A DNA stretch of 64,000 bases from positions 1 to 64,000 of the forward strand of contig JAMCRS010000438.1 in NCBI GenBank assembly GCA_023380675.1, read 5' to 3'. Below are positions 42,680 through 50,677 of this stretch, one piece after another. The translations under genes were made by a program, and so were the position numbers. Under the pieces are notes generated by a model that was not told the origin of the DNA, did no database searches, and saw nothing but the letters and a program-made list of their open reading frames with translations. This stretch comes from Chloroflexota bacterium. GTDB taxonomy: Bacteria; Chloroflexota; Anaerolineae; UBA4142. The stretch's first letter is position 1. Every line of letters starts with the position of its first letter.

Positions 42680-42866
42680 CACATTCCCTGGGGACGTGCT
42701 ATTTGGATTATTAGGAATGCTTATAAGAAAGACGTTGGAAAGGCCTCCCAAGTTCACTGACCGGCCCTCGATCCGACCTATTCCGAATGCGGCGGGGTGA
42801 GGGGATTCGGGACTGGCAACGCCCCTGTGCTCAATTTCGCGCGCGCTTTTGAGATTAGGCGAAGTG

Positions 42867-42875
42867 TGGTATAAT
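42867..42875 (+). promoter_or_regulatory. Extended -10 promoter of lgt
   Basis: TGG-TATAAT with TG one step further upstream, 67 bases before the lgt GTG start. It matches the ParA-gene promoter. Confidence 0.5.
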
Positions 42876-42941
42876 CTGCCGCGCACTTTTGTAAAGGATC
42901 AGGGAATTTGGGGCTTGGGCCCTGGAGATAAAGGAGTCCCG

Positions 42942-43832
42942 GTGAATTTCTTTCCTTCATCTGTAGCAATTTCCATCCCTTTGCCGAACGGTCAGTCTTT
43001 TCCGATCTATTGGTACGGCATCCTGATCGTGACCGGCGCGCTCGTCGGCGCGTTCATTGCGACGCGGCAGGCCAAGCGCCACGGGATCGATCCCGACCAT
43101 ATTTGGAATGCTCTGCTGATCGCACTGATTCTGGGCGTGATCGGCGCGCGTTTGTACCATGTGATTTCGACCCCGACCGGCACCAACATCGGTTTCGAGT
43201 ACTATGTGCAGAACCCGATGGAGATTCTGAACTTTCGCCAAGGCGGTTTGGGCATCTACGGGGCCGTCGCCGGCGGCGTGTTGGCACTTTTCCTCTATGC
43301 GCGTTATGCCAAGCTGAACTTTCTCCAGTTGGTGGACCTCGCGATGCCCGGGCTCGCCATCGGCCAGGCGATTGGTCGCTGGGGCAACTTTTTCAACCAA
43401 GAGTTGTACGGTTTTCCAACCACTCTGCCGTGGGGCATTCCGATTGACGCCGCCCATCGCTTGCCCATGTTCGCCGATTTGAGCCAATACCCGGTCGCGA
43501 CGGCGCGCTTTCAGCCCACCTTTATTTACGAATCGCTCTGGGACCTCGGGATGGGCTTGCTCTTGCTCTACGTCGCACGGCGCTGGACGAAGGAGAAGAA
43601 CGGGGACCTGTTCCTGTTGTGGGGCGTCCTGTACGGCTTTGGGCGATTCCTCGTCGAGTTCCAGCGGCCGGACGCGTGGATGATCAGCGGCGTCGCGACG
43701 GCGCAAATCGTCGGCTTGATTCTTGTGGTCGTCTGCGGCGTCGCGCTCGCCTACCGGCACACCGGTCCGAGCAAGGCGACGGCAGCCGCGCAAACCGCCC
43801 GTCAGCGCCGGCAACGACAGCAGCCCCGCTAG
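42942..43832 (+). CDS. lgt: Prolipoprotein diacylglyceryl transferase
   Basis: The 296-residue membrane enzyme transfers diacylglycerol from phosphatidylglycerol to the lipobox Cys. The Lgt signature G-R-x-G-N-F-x-N-x-E is present as G-R-W-G-N-F-F-N-Q-E. Also visible are the N-terminal W-Y-G-I-L-I, the G-A-R-L-Y-H-V motif and the C-terminal G-x-x-R-F-x-V-E-F-x-R. About seven helices are expected. GTG 42942 is chosen because AAGGAG lies eight bases upstream. Several lipoproteins in this window would be its substrates. The C-terminal 30 residues are a basic Gln/Arg-rich tail. Confidence 0.95.
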   Translation: MNFFPSSVAISIPLPNGQSFPIYWYGILIVTGALVGAFIATRQAKRHGIDPDHIWNALLIALILGVIGARLYHVISTPTGTNIGFEYYVQNPMEILNFRQGGLGIYGAVAGGVLALFLYARYAKLNFLQLVDLAMPGLAIGQAIGRWGNFFNQELYGFPTTLPWGIPIDAAHRLPMFADLSQYPVATARFQPTFIYESLWDLGMGLLLLYVARRWTKEKNGDLFLLWGVLYGFGRFLVEFQRPDAWMISGVATAQIVGLILVVVCGVALAYRHTGPSKATAAAQTARQRRQRQQPR

Positions 43833-43849
43833 GTGAGAGAAATCATCAT

Positions 43850-43890
43850 AGAAACCAGGTTCCAATCTTTCGGAACCTGGTTTCTGATTT
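43850..43890. terminator. Bidirectional terminator between lgt and UPF0173 gene
   Basis: AGAAACCAGGTTCC and its perfect 14-base inverse, loop AATCTTTC, followed by GATTTTC. Confidence 0.8.
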
Positions 43891-43891
43891 T

Positions 43892-44512
43892 CTAGTGGGT
43901 CTTGTCGAGAATCTCGACCGGCACCTTGGTCTTTTTCTTGAATTCCTCGGCGTCCTTGCGGGTGCCGACCACGTTCGGATCGCCATAGTGCATCGGGATA
44001 GCGAGCGCCGGTTTGATGGTATCCGCCGCCTTGGCCGCCTCATCTGCCGTCATCACGTAGGTGCCGCTCACCGGCAAGAGGGCGATATCGGTGCGGATGC
44101 TCGCCATTTCGGGGATTTGGTCCGTATCGCCCGCGTGGTAGATGCGCTTGCCGTTCAGCGTCACAATATAGCCCACGTAGCCCGCGCTTTGCGGATGGAA
44201 TTTTTTGTTCACGTTGTACGCGGGCACGACCTCGATGGGGACATCGCGGACGGTCAGCTTGTCCCCCGGCTTGACGAGCGTCGCCTTGGGGCTGAGCTGC
44301 CGGGTCACCGCGAGCGGCCCGACAATGATCGTGTCCGCCTTCGAGATGCTCAGAATATCGTCTTCGGACAGATGATCATGGTGATCATGCGTCACGAGAA
44401 TGATGTCCGCCTTTTTCGCGTCCGGCGCCAGCTTCCAGGGATCGACGTAGACGACCCGCTCCCCTTCCAGTCGAAAACTGTCGTGTCCGAGCCAAAAGAT
44501 TTGATCCGCCAT
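43892..44512 (-). CDS. UPF0173-type metal-dependent hydrolase (MBL fold)
   Basis: The 206-residue metallo-beta-lactamase-fold protein opens W-L-G-H-D-S-F-R and has the metal motif V-T-H-D-H-H-D-H-L (HxHxDH), then the G-D-T-D second-sphere segment (Y-H-A-G-D-T-D) and the C-terminal P-M-H-Y-G. It belongs to the UPF0173/YtkL-like family, hydrolases of unknown natural substrate. ATG 44512 (M-A-D-Q-I-F-W) follows GAGGAGG. It shares a bidirectional terminator with lgt and diverges from the LacI-type regulator. Confidence 0.88.
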   Translation of the reverse strand: MADQIFWLGHDSFRLEGERVVYVDPWKLAPDAKKADIILVTHDHHDHLSEDDILSISKADTIIVGPLAVTRQLSPKATLVKPGDKLTVRDVPIEVVPAYNVNKKFHPQSAGYVGYIVTLNGKRIYHAGDTDQIPEMASIRTDIALLPVSGTYVMTADEAAKAADTIKPALAIPMHYGDPNVVGTRKDAEEFKKKTKVPVEILDKTH

Positions 44513-44566
44513 CAAATACCTCCTCGCCGCCCATTGTCGTCCAAAACCGAAATTGTGCAATCCCTG

Positions 44567-44628
44567 TTGACGCGGAGCGGGGACTCTGATATAATAAAAT
44601 TGCTAAAACGTATTACTAAACCGTTTTA
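44567..44628 (+). promoter_or_regulatory. LacI-gene promoter with two tandem LacI-type operators
   Basis: TTGACG (44567-44572) and TATAAT (44590-44595) with a 17-base spacer form a near-consensus promoter. Directly after the -10 lie TAAAACGTATTA (44604-44615) and TAAACCGTTTTA (44617-44628), each palindromic at 10 of 12 bases around a central CG as expected for LacI-family operators, centred 13 bases apart. Both cover the start of transcription, so the regulator probably represses itself. Confidence 0.7.
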
Positions 44629-44642
44629 CCAGGCGGGTGAGC

Positions 44643-45677
44643 ATGGCACAACGCAGACCGACGTCGAAGGATGTTGCCGAGCTTGCCGGAGTCTCGCGCA
44701 CGACCGTCTCGTTCGTGCTCAACAATGTGCCTGGCATGCGCATTAGCCAGAGAACCCGCCAGCGCGTTCAAAAAGCCGCTCTGCGGCTGAACTATCACCC
44801 CGATGCTACCGCACGGCGAATGGTCAGCGGTCGAACGCACGTCATTGGCTTTGTCTTACGCCAGAGTGCCGACCAGACCTTCGCCGATTTTTTTCTTCCC
44901 CAGGTTCTCAACGGACTGTTCCGCGGGGCCGCCGCGCAGGATTACCATGTTCTGTTCGAGCCGGTCGCTCCGGACGACAAGACGGGCGCGTATGCCGCGC
45001 TCCTCCGCGAGCGCCATGTCGACGGCATTGTCCTCTCGGGCCCGCGGACGGACGATCTCGAATTGGAGCGCATGTACGCCGAGGGAGCGCCCGTCCTCCT
45101 CATGGGACAACTACCGCAATCCCGCATCCCCTTTGTCGACGTGGACAACGTGGGGGGGGCCGAGCTGGCCACGCGGCATCTCTTGAATCTCGGGCACCGG
45201 CGGGTGGCCCTGATCACAAATGCGCCGCTCGCCTACACAGGGAGCGCCGACCGGATGAAAGGGTACCGGCGGGCGCTGGCCAAGGCAGCCATCCGGTTTG
45301 ACCCGGCCCTCGTCCGCTATGGCAACTTTACGCCGCAGAGCGGCTATGTCGCCATGCAGGCGCTGCTCGAGGTCAGGCCGCGTCCGACGGCCGTCTTTGC
45401 CGCGTCGGATACGGTCGCCTTCGGCGCGCTGCATGCCATTCGGGAGTGCGGGTTCCGCATCCCGCAAGAAATGGCCGTCGTCGGTTTTGACGACGTGCCG
45501 CTGGCAGAATTTGTGGACCCGCCGCTGACGACTCTCCGCCTCCCCGCTTTCCAGATTGGAGAGAACGCCGCGAACGCACTCATCGGCCTGATCGCGAAAG
45601 AGCGCGCCAACCATCCGCAAATGCTCTTGAAAACCGAACTCATTATCCGCGAATCCTGCGGCGCCCGCTTGCGCTAG
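44643..45677 (+). CDS. LacI-family transcriptional regulator
   Basis: The 344-residue regulator has an N-terminal helix-turn-helix (T-S-K-D-V-A-E-L-A-G-V-S-R-T-T-V-S-F-V-L-N), a hinge helix and a periplasmic-binding-fold effector domain (about 65-340; G-I-V-L-S-G-P-R, D-N-V-G-G-A-E-L-A, A-V-V-G-F-D-D-V-P). It probably senses a sugar and controls the transporter genes that follow (SBP at 45840). ATG 44643 lies 15 bases after the second operator; a GTG at 44637 in frame is an alternative start. Confidence 0.93.
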   Translation: MAQRRPTSKDVAELAGVSRTTVSFVLNNVPGMRISQRTRQRVQKAALRLNYHPDATARRMVSGRTHVIGFVLRQSADQTFADFFLPQVLNGLFRGAAAQDYHVLFEPVAPDDKTGAYAALLRERHVDGIVLSGPRTDDLELERMYAEGAPVLLMGQLPQSRIPFVDVDNVGGAELATRHLLNLGHRRVALITNAPLAYTGSADRMKGYRRALAKAAIRFDPALVRYGNFTPQSGYVAMQALLEVRPRPTAVFAASDTVAFGALHAIRECGFRIPQEMAVVGFDDVPLAEFVDPPLTTLRLPAFQIGENAANALIGLIAKERANHPQMLLKTELIIRESCGARLR

Positions 45678-45839
45678 AGCACACCCAGTCAGGAATTCTC
45701 CGTCGCTTTGGTCCGGATCATCTTTGATTTTGGAGGGTCGTGTTGCACGACGAATCGGAGGTGGACAAGCCATGCTGATTTTCCGGTTGGCTGACCGAAG
45801 GTTCCAACCTCAAGCCAAACTAGACCCAAGGAGGAGAAC

Positions 45840-47210
45840 ATGCTTGCGCGCAAGAGTTGGTTCGTGTTCGCCGTTTTGATCGTACTGGTCCTGATCGCCG
45901 TCGGGTGCGCGGTCCCGGCGGCACCGTCGGCCCCCGTCGTCGTCACCGCACCCCCGGTCGTCGTGACCGCTACGCCTGCTCCGGCCAAGGCGGCGCCGAC
46001 CGGCGCGGGGAGCAAATCCATCAACGTGGCTGCGACTTGGGGCGGCGCTGAACGGGATGCGTTCCTCGCGGTCATCGATGCCTTTACCGCCAAGACCGGC
46101 ATCCAGGTCAACTACGAGTCCATGCGCAACAACATGGGCGCCATCCTGCGCACGCGCGTGGCCGGCGGAAACCCGCCCGACATCGCACTGGAACCACGGC
46201 CCGGCGAAGTGGCCGAGTTCGCCAAGGCGGGGAATCTCGTCGACCTGAACACCTTCATGTCGCAAGCCGATTTGCAAAAGGCGTTTGCCCAACCGTACCT
46301 CGACCTCGGCAACATCGGCGGCAAACAGTATGGCTTTATCTTCAAAGCCAACAGCAAGTCCACCTTCTGGTATCGCGCGGCCGATTTCAAGGCGAACGGT
46401 TGGACGCTGCCCAAGAACCTGACGGAATTCACGGCGCTCGCCGACAAGATGGTCGCGGCGGGCAAGACCCCGATGGCGACCGACGGCAGCTCCGGGTCCG
46501 CCTGGGTTCTCAGCGACTATCTCGAGAACACCGCCATCCGGCGCATGACCGCCCAGCAGTACAACAACCTCTACCTGACCCACACGGGGATCGCCTGGAC
46601 CGATCCCGCCCCCAAACAAGCGCTGACCGACTTTACGCTGTTCTTCAAGCCCGGCTATCAGGTGGGCGGGACGCAGGGAGTGCTCGCGGGTACGTTCCCG
46701 AACATGATCGCACAGGTCTTTGGCCCGAGCCCCAAAGCAGAAATGCTGTATGAGGGCGGCTTTGTCAGCGTCCTTGTGCAGGACGTGAACAAGAGCATCA
46801 AGCCCATTGACGAGATGGACTTTGGCATCTTCCCGGAAGGGGACGCGCAGTATGGCGACCCGGTCATGGGCGGCGGCGACATGGCGGTCATGTTCAAGGA
46901 TTCGCCGGAAGCCCGTCAGTTCATCCAGTACATCATCAGCCCCGAAGCGGCGGACGTGTATGCGGCCACGAACACCATTTCGCCGAACAAGCAGATCGAC
47001 ACGAAAAAATTCACCAACCCGCTGGCGCTGAAGGAGTTCCAGCAGCTCATCAATGCCAAGACGTTCGTTTTTGATGGGTCGGATATGGCGCCTTCCGCGT
47101 TCGGCGGGGATCATCTCTTCACCGAACTGCAGAAGCTCGTCCAGAATCCCGGCAGCGTGGACACCGTTGCGACCGAGTTGGAGAACTTTGCCAAGAACGA
47201 TTACAAGTAA
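45840..47210 (+). CDS. Sugar ABC transporter substrate-binding lipoprotein
   Basis: The 456-residue family 1 binding protein has a lipobox (I-A-V-G-C, Cys 23), a Pro/Val/Ala linker (about 25-60) and an extracellular binding fold (G-N-P-P-D-I-A-L-E-P-R-P-G-E, W-Y-R-A-A-D-F-K-A-N-G-W). Sequence texture recalls alpha-glucoside-binding proteins (AglE-like), but the ligand is not certain. AGGAGGAGA precedes ATG 45840. It is followed by two permease genes; an ATPase is absent here, so a shared MalK-type ATPase such as the one at 62284 may energise it. Confidence 0.92.
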   Translation: MLARKSWFVFAVLIVLVLIAVGCAVPAAPSAPVVVTAPPVVVTATPAPAKAAPTGAGSKSINVAATWGGAERDAFLAVIDAFTAKTGIQVNYESMRNNMGAILRTRVAGGNPPDIALEPRPGEVAEFAKAGNLVDLNTFMSQADLQKAFAQPYLDLGNIGGKQYGFIFKANSKSTFWYRAADFKANGWTLPKNLTEFTALADKMVAAGKTPMATDGSSGSAWVLSDYLENTAIRRMTAQQYNNLYLTHTGIAWTDPAPKQALTDFTLFFKPGYQVGGTQGVLAGTFPNMIAQVFGPSPKAEMLYEGGFVSVLVQDVNKSIKPIDEMDFGIFPEGDAQYGDPVMGGGDMAVMFKDSPEARQFIQYIISPEAADVYAATNTISPNKQIDTKKFTNPLALKEFQQLINAKTFVFDGSDMAPSAFGGDHLFTELQKLVQNPGSVDTVATELENFAKNDYK

Positions 47211-47285
47211 GGTGTGAGCAGGGGCGGGGGCGCGGCCATCCAGGCGGCGCTCCCGCCCCTCCCGTTTCACGGCAGGAGATGGCGT

Positions 47286-48194
47286 ATGAGACGCGCACAG
47301 AGTGGTTGTGTAGCCTGGCTATTCGCGCTGCCGGCGCTGTTCTTTCTCTTCGTCTGGTTGGTCTATCCAACGCTGTGGACGATTCACGCCAGTTTTTACA
47401 GCGGCATCGGCTTTAACCTCACGGAATTTGTGGGGTTGGATAATTACACCAAGCTGTTTACGCAAGACCCGTACTTTTTCAACAGCAGCACCTTTCCGCC
47501 GACCGGCACCGCCGTCAATAACGTCATCTGGCTCTTTGTGTTCACGACCCTCGTCATCGTGCTGGGCCTGACGGTTGCGGTCCTCGCCGAAAAAGTCCGG
47601 TACGAAGCCATTATCAAAGCCGTCGTTTTCCTACCGTACTCGATCTCGGCGGGGGCCGCCGGCATTATTTGGCTTTTCATGTACGACCGCAATATCGGCT
47701 TCGTCAATGCCGTTCTCGGCGTGATCATCCCCGGTTGGCAGCCTCTTGCCTTCGTCGGCGATGTTCGTTTCGCGACCATATCCATTATCATCGCGGCGGT
47801 GTGGATTCAAACCGGGTTTACAACCGTCGTCATCTCGGCCGCGCTCAAGGGCATCCCTGCCGATCTGATCGAGGCTGCGCGCGTGGACGGCGCGAACGCC
47901 TGGGATATTTTCAGCCATATCCAGGTGCCCATGATTTCCTCGACGATCACAGTGCTCGTCGTCACCATGATCATCTTCGTGATCAAAGTCTTTGACCTGA
48001 TCATATTCATGGGCGGAACGCTGGGCGGGCCTTTTGGCTCGGCGCGCGTGATCGCGTTCACCCAGTACCTCGAAACCTTTATGAACGGGCACCTGGGGTA
48101 TGGGAGCGCCATCGCCGTGATCATGATGCTCTTGGTTCTGCCGATCGTCCTTTACAACTTGCGGCAGTTCCGGCGCGAGGAGGCGATTCGATGA
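47286..48194 (+). CDS. Sugar ABC transporter permease (MalF-type)
   Basis: The 302-residue permease has six predicted helices and the coupling loop E-A-A-R-V-D-G-A-N-A-W-D-I-F (the EAA motif with G at the usual spot). It is the first of two permeases between the binding protein and the second permease. ATG 47286 has CAGGAG upstream; longer in-frame starts are poor. It ends in ATGA overlapping the next gene. Confidence 0.93.
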   Translation: MRRAQSGCVAWLFALPALFFLFVWLVYPTLWTIHASFYSGIGFNLTEFVGLDNYTKLFTQDPYFFNSSTFPPTGTAVNNVIWLFVFTTLVIVLGLTVAVLAEKVRYEAIIKAVVFLPYSISAGAAGIIWLFMYDRNIGFVNAVLGVIIPGWQPLAFVGDVRFATISIIIAAVWIQTGFTTVVISAALKGIPADLIEAARVDGANAWDIFSHIQVPMISSTITVLVVTMIIFVIKVFDLIIFMGGTLGGPFGSARVIAFTQYLETFMNGHLGYGSAIAVIMMLLVLPIVLYNLRQFRREEAIR

Positions 48195-49168
48195 CGACAA
48201 CGTCCGAGCAAGCCGCAGCGGCGCCTCTCGCGGTGGTCCAGCGCGAATCCCTGAGCAAACGTCTGGTCGAGTCTCTGAGCAAAGCACCGATCCATTTCGC
48301 CTTGATTCTGATCAGCGTCATGTGGTTAGTGCCGAGCGTGGGCTTGCTGGTCACCTCGTTCCGTGAACGCCAGGATATTCTGACGAGCGGCTGGTGGATG
48401 GCGTTTGTGCAAGGACGCTTTACGCTGCAAAATTATCTGGGAGTGATCCGGCCGACCGGCGGCACCGATACGGTCGGGCTGAACTTTATCAACAGTCTGA
48501 TCATCACGATTCCCTCCACGATCCTGCCGATGTTTGTCGCCTCGCTCGCGGCCTATGCCTTTGCCTGGCTCCAATTCAGATGGCGGGATACGATCTTTCT
48601 CGCGATCGTCGCGCTCCTCGTCGTTCCCTTGCAGATGACGTTCGTGCCGGTGCTCCAGCTGTACAACAACCCATTCGCGCCGCTGCAGTGGCTCGTGGGC
48701 CTGGTGGGCATCCATCTCGCCATATCCCCGATTCGGCTCACCTCTTCGTTCGTGGGGCTGTGGCTCGCGCACACCGCGTACGGTCTGCCACTCGCGATCT
48801 ACCTGCTGCGTTCCTTTTTCGTCGGCCTGCCGCGGGACCTGCTCGAAGCCGCCCGCATCGACGGCAGCTCGGAGCTGCGCATCTTTGCCCGCATCGTACT
48901 GCCCCTGTCGGTCCCATCGCTCGCCGCGCTCACGATTTTCCAATTCCTGTGGGTGTGGAACGACTTTTTGGTGGCGTTGATCTATGCGCAGAGCCCCAAC
49001 CTCCAACCGCTGACGGTCGGTCTCAATAACATGCTCACCACCTACGGTCCGGAATGGGACATTGTGAGTGCGGGCGCGTTCATCACGATGGTCGTCCCGC
49101 TCATTGTCTTTTTCAGTTTGCAAAAGTACTTTGTGACCGGCATTCTCGCGGGAGCGGTCAAAACGTAA
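48191..49168 (+). CDS. Sugar ABC transporter permease (MalG-type)
   Basis: The 325-residue permease has six helices and the EAA loop E-A-A-R-I-D-G-S-S-E-L-R-I-F. MalG-type landmarks include S-L-I-I-T-I-P-S and the C-terminal K-Y-F-V-T-G-I-L-A-G-A-V-K. It overlaps the previous permease by four bases, so the two are translated together. No ATP-binding subunit follows. Confidence 0.93.
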   Translation: MTTTSEQAAAAPLAVVQRESLSKRLVESLSKAPIHFALILISVMWLVPSVGLLVTSFRERQDILTSGWWMAFVQGRFTLQNYLGVIRPTGGTDTVGLNFINSLIITIPSTILPMFVASLAAYAFAWLQFRWRDTIFLAIVALLVVPLQMTFVPVLQLYNNPFAPLQWLVGLVGIHLAISPIRLTSSFVGLWLAHTAYGLPLAIYLLRSFFVGLPRDLLEAARIDGSSELRIFARIVLPLSVPSLAALTIFQFLWVWNDFLVALIYAQSPNLQPLTVGLNNMLTTYGPEWDIVSAGAFITMVVPLIVFFSLQKYFVTGILAGAVKT

Positions 49169-49275
49169 AGGGGGAGCGCTTTTGTAGCCTAGCGCCTTGT
49201 GCGCGTCCCACTCTCGCGTGCAGTCCACCCGCGGTCACCGACGCTCTTGCGGTATGCCCACCAGTCATTTCAATC

Positions 49276-49304
49276 TTGACGTAGGGGGGGATATCCGCTA
49301 TAAT
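49276..49304 (+). promoter_or_regulatory. tRNA-Gly promoter
   Basis: TTGACG (49276-49281), 17-base spacer, TATAAT (49299-49304); transcription would start just before the tRNA at 49316. Confidence 0.8.
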
Positions 49305-49315
49305 TTAGACACCGT

Positions 49316-49388
49316 GCGGGTGTAACTCAGTTGGCAGAGTGTCTGCTTCCCAAGCAGAATGTCGTGGGTTCGAATCCCATCACCCGCT
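49316..49388 (+). tRNA. tRNA-Gly (anticodon CCC)
   Basis: The 73-base cloverleaf has acceptor G-C-G-G-G-T-G paired with C-A-C-C-C-G-C and a D arm around A-G-T-T-G-G. The anticodon arm is TCTGC-TTCCCAA-GCAGA (anticodon CCC), and the T arm is GTGGG-TTCGAAT-CCCAT; discriminator T. CCA is not encoded. It is intact and has its own promoter and terminator. Its 3' half recurs at 54164 and 56212 with an inserted palindrome. Confidence 0.97.
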
Positions 49389-49417
49389 CTTGAGGACCGG
49401 GGCATTGGCCCCGCAGA

Positions 49418-49450
49418 AACCAGCCGATGCCGGCTGGTTGTTTGTTTTCT
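49418..49450 (+). terminator. tRNA-Gly terminator
   Basis: AACCAGCCG-ATGC-CGGCTGGTT followed by GTTTGTTTTC; the same hairpin is repeated at 54251 behind the second tRNA fragment. Confidence 0.8.
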
Positions 49451-49533
49451 AGTTACGAGTCCCTTCGGTCATTGAATCCAAATTCGTTGATAGGAGCGAC
49501 TCGCGTTGCTATCCTCGTACTCGGAGGCGAAGC

Positions 49534-49848
49534 ATGACGATAGAGGTTCCCAAGAACGCGTTGAGGCTATTGACCGATTTGACGGGCGAACCCCGTTTTG
49601 AAGTGGCTCTGTGGATGGCTCTCCGGGACACGGTGGAGCATCGCCTCGAAAAGATCGCGGCGGAACGCAAGGCTTTTGAAGACAAGTACCAGATGGACTT
49701 TACGGCATTCAAGCAACGATGGGACACAGGCCAAGTGCCTCACCAGGATACCTATGAGGTGGAGAAGGACTATTTGGAATGGGAGGGGCTAATCACGCGG
49801 CAAGCTAAGCTGGAGGAAACCGCCCAGTGGCTGCCCCAGACGCAGTAG
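49534..49848 (+). CDS. TumA-like antitoxin (paired with TumE-like protein)
   Basis: The 104-residue protein is helical and charged, with the pattern E-V-P-K-N-A-L-R-L-L-T-D-L-T-G-E and D-K-Y-Q-M-D-F-T-A-F-K-Q-R-W. These match the small partner of DUF6516/TumE proteins. CGGAGGCGAAGC precedes ATG 49534. A promoter-like TTGATA-17-TATCCT lies at 49487-49515. The downstream TumE-type frame starts inside its end (49827), a typical antitoxin-first overlap. It is first in a series of toxin-antitoxin-like genes after the tRNA. Confidence 0.65.
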   Translation: MTIEVPKNALRLLTDLTGEPRFEVALWMALRDTVEHRLEKIAAERKAFEDKYQMDFTAFKQRWDTGQVPHQDTYEVEKDYLEWEGLITRQAKLEETAQWLPQTQ

Positions 49849-50174
49849 AATTCGCGACTCGCGTCGCTGGCGCGTGCCAGGCGTCTCCGATCGTTCAATC
49901 GTATTCAGTCAGCATCCAGGATAACGTACTGGTCAAGGTTCGCGCCGACCTTCGCCCCGATTTGTTCGTGGACGTGTTCTACAATGCAGTTACGGGCAAG
50001 ACCTCTTTCGCACTGATCAGGTCCAGTGTCCGCCTATATGGCGTGGATAACACAACGTCTTGGCATGTTCATCCCTTCGAGGACCCTGACTCGCACCAAA
50101 CTTGTCCGCCAATGGAGTTCGAGGTGTTCCTTCAGAGAGTTGAGGAATGGCTGAGCGGAAACCTCCATCCCTGA
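49827..50174 (+). CDS. TumE-like toxin (DUF6516)
   Basis: The 115-residue protein carries the family's core: R-P-D-L-F-V-D-V-F-Y-N-A-V-T-G-K-T-S-F-A-L-I-R, then Y-G-V-D-N and W-H-V-H-P-F-E-D-P (His-rich segment). TumE-type proteins are proposed toxins of type II-like systems. GTG 49827 is preceded by GGAGG ten bases upstream, and its frame overlaps the antitoxin by 22 bases. All motifs look intact. Confidence 0.7.
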   Translation: MAAPDAVEFATRVAGACQASPIVQSYSVSIQDNVLVKVRADLRPDLFVDVFYNAVTGKTSFALIRSSVRLYGVDNTTSWHVHPFEDPDSHQTCPPMEFEVFLQRVEEWLSGNLHP

Positions 50175-50232
50175 GAGGGGCCTGTTTGCACCAGCCCCAG
50201 CGACCGGGCCGATGTTTTGTTTCGGAGGATCG

Positions 50233-50559
50233 ATGAGTCCGAAAGAAATCGCAGCGCAACTGGAAGCTCTGAGTACGGCTGAAAAGGCAGAGCTGCTTAG
50301 GCGGCTCGCGCTCGACCTGACTCATGCATGGCCCGGGATTGACAAGACGCCGGGCGTCGCGGGCGGCGAGGCGTGCATTACGCACACCCGGATCCCGGTT
50401 TGGGCTCTCGAAGGTTATCGCCGCCTGGGTTGGAGCGAAGCCAGGATCCTGGAGAACTATCCCACACTCCATGCTTCAGATCTGGTGGCCGCGTGGGCCT
50501 ACGCTGATGCGCATGGGGACGAGGTTGACGACGCCTTGCGCAAGAATGAGCAGGCTTAG
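50233..50559 (+). CDS. DUF433 antitoxin-type protein
   Basis: The 108-residue protein has a helical N-terminus (about 1-30) and a DUF433 winged-helix domain (about 35-95). The hallmark I-P-V-W-A-L-E-G-Y-R-R-L-G-W-S-E and L-E-N-Y-P-T-L-H-A-S-D-L-V-A-A-W-A-Y are visible. DUF433 proteins are the usual antitoxins of PIN-like DUF5615 toxins. Here the following DUF5615 frame is cut after 11 codons, so this antitoxin is an orphan. ATG 50233 follows GGAGGATCG. Confidence 0.75.
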   Translation: MSPKEIAAQLEALSTAEKAELLRRLALDLTHAWPGIDKTPGVAGGEACITHTRIPVWALEGYRRLGWSEARILENYPTLHASDLVAAWAYADAHGDEVDDALRKNEQA

Positions 50560-50560
50560 C

Positions 50561-50674
50561 ATGGCGCGGCTTTATGCGAACGAGAATTTTCCCTCAGGGA
50601 CCTTACCGAAACACCAGTCCAATAAGGCTGGTGTTTTTCGTTGGGCAGATGGCCTGATTCCGAACCCCACTTGA
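50561..50674 (+). pseudogene. DUF5615 toxin remnant
   Basis: M-A-R-L-Y-A-N-E-N-F-P is the typical N-terminus of a DUF5615 PIN-like toxin, directly after the DUF433 stop. After about 11 residues the sequence runs into a hairpin (AAACACCAG/CTGGTGTTT, 50609-50636) and an unrelated tail that stops at 50674. Most of the toxin has been deleted, which would leave the antitoxin harmless and unpaired. Confidence 0.6.
50609..50638 (+). terminator. Hairpin replacing the DUF5615 body
   Basis: AAACACCAG-TCCAATAAGG-CTGGTGTTTTT; a good intrinsic terminator lying inside the truncated toxin frame. Confidence 0.6.
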
Positions 50675-50677
50675 ATC

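Noticed and set aside
42628..42886. N-terminal extension of YchF
   Set aside because: The frame is open upstream but the G1 loop of the ATPase begins at residue 8 after ATG 42628, which has a strong ribosome-binding site. The extension has no conservation-like features.
45810..47270. 486-codon open frame opposite the sugar-binding protein gene
   Set aside because: Antisense shadow. The plus-strand frame has a lipobox, binding fold and ribosome-binding site; this one has none.
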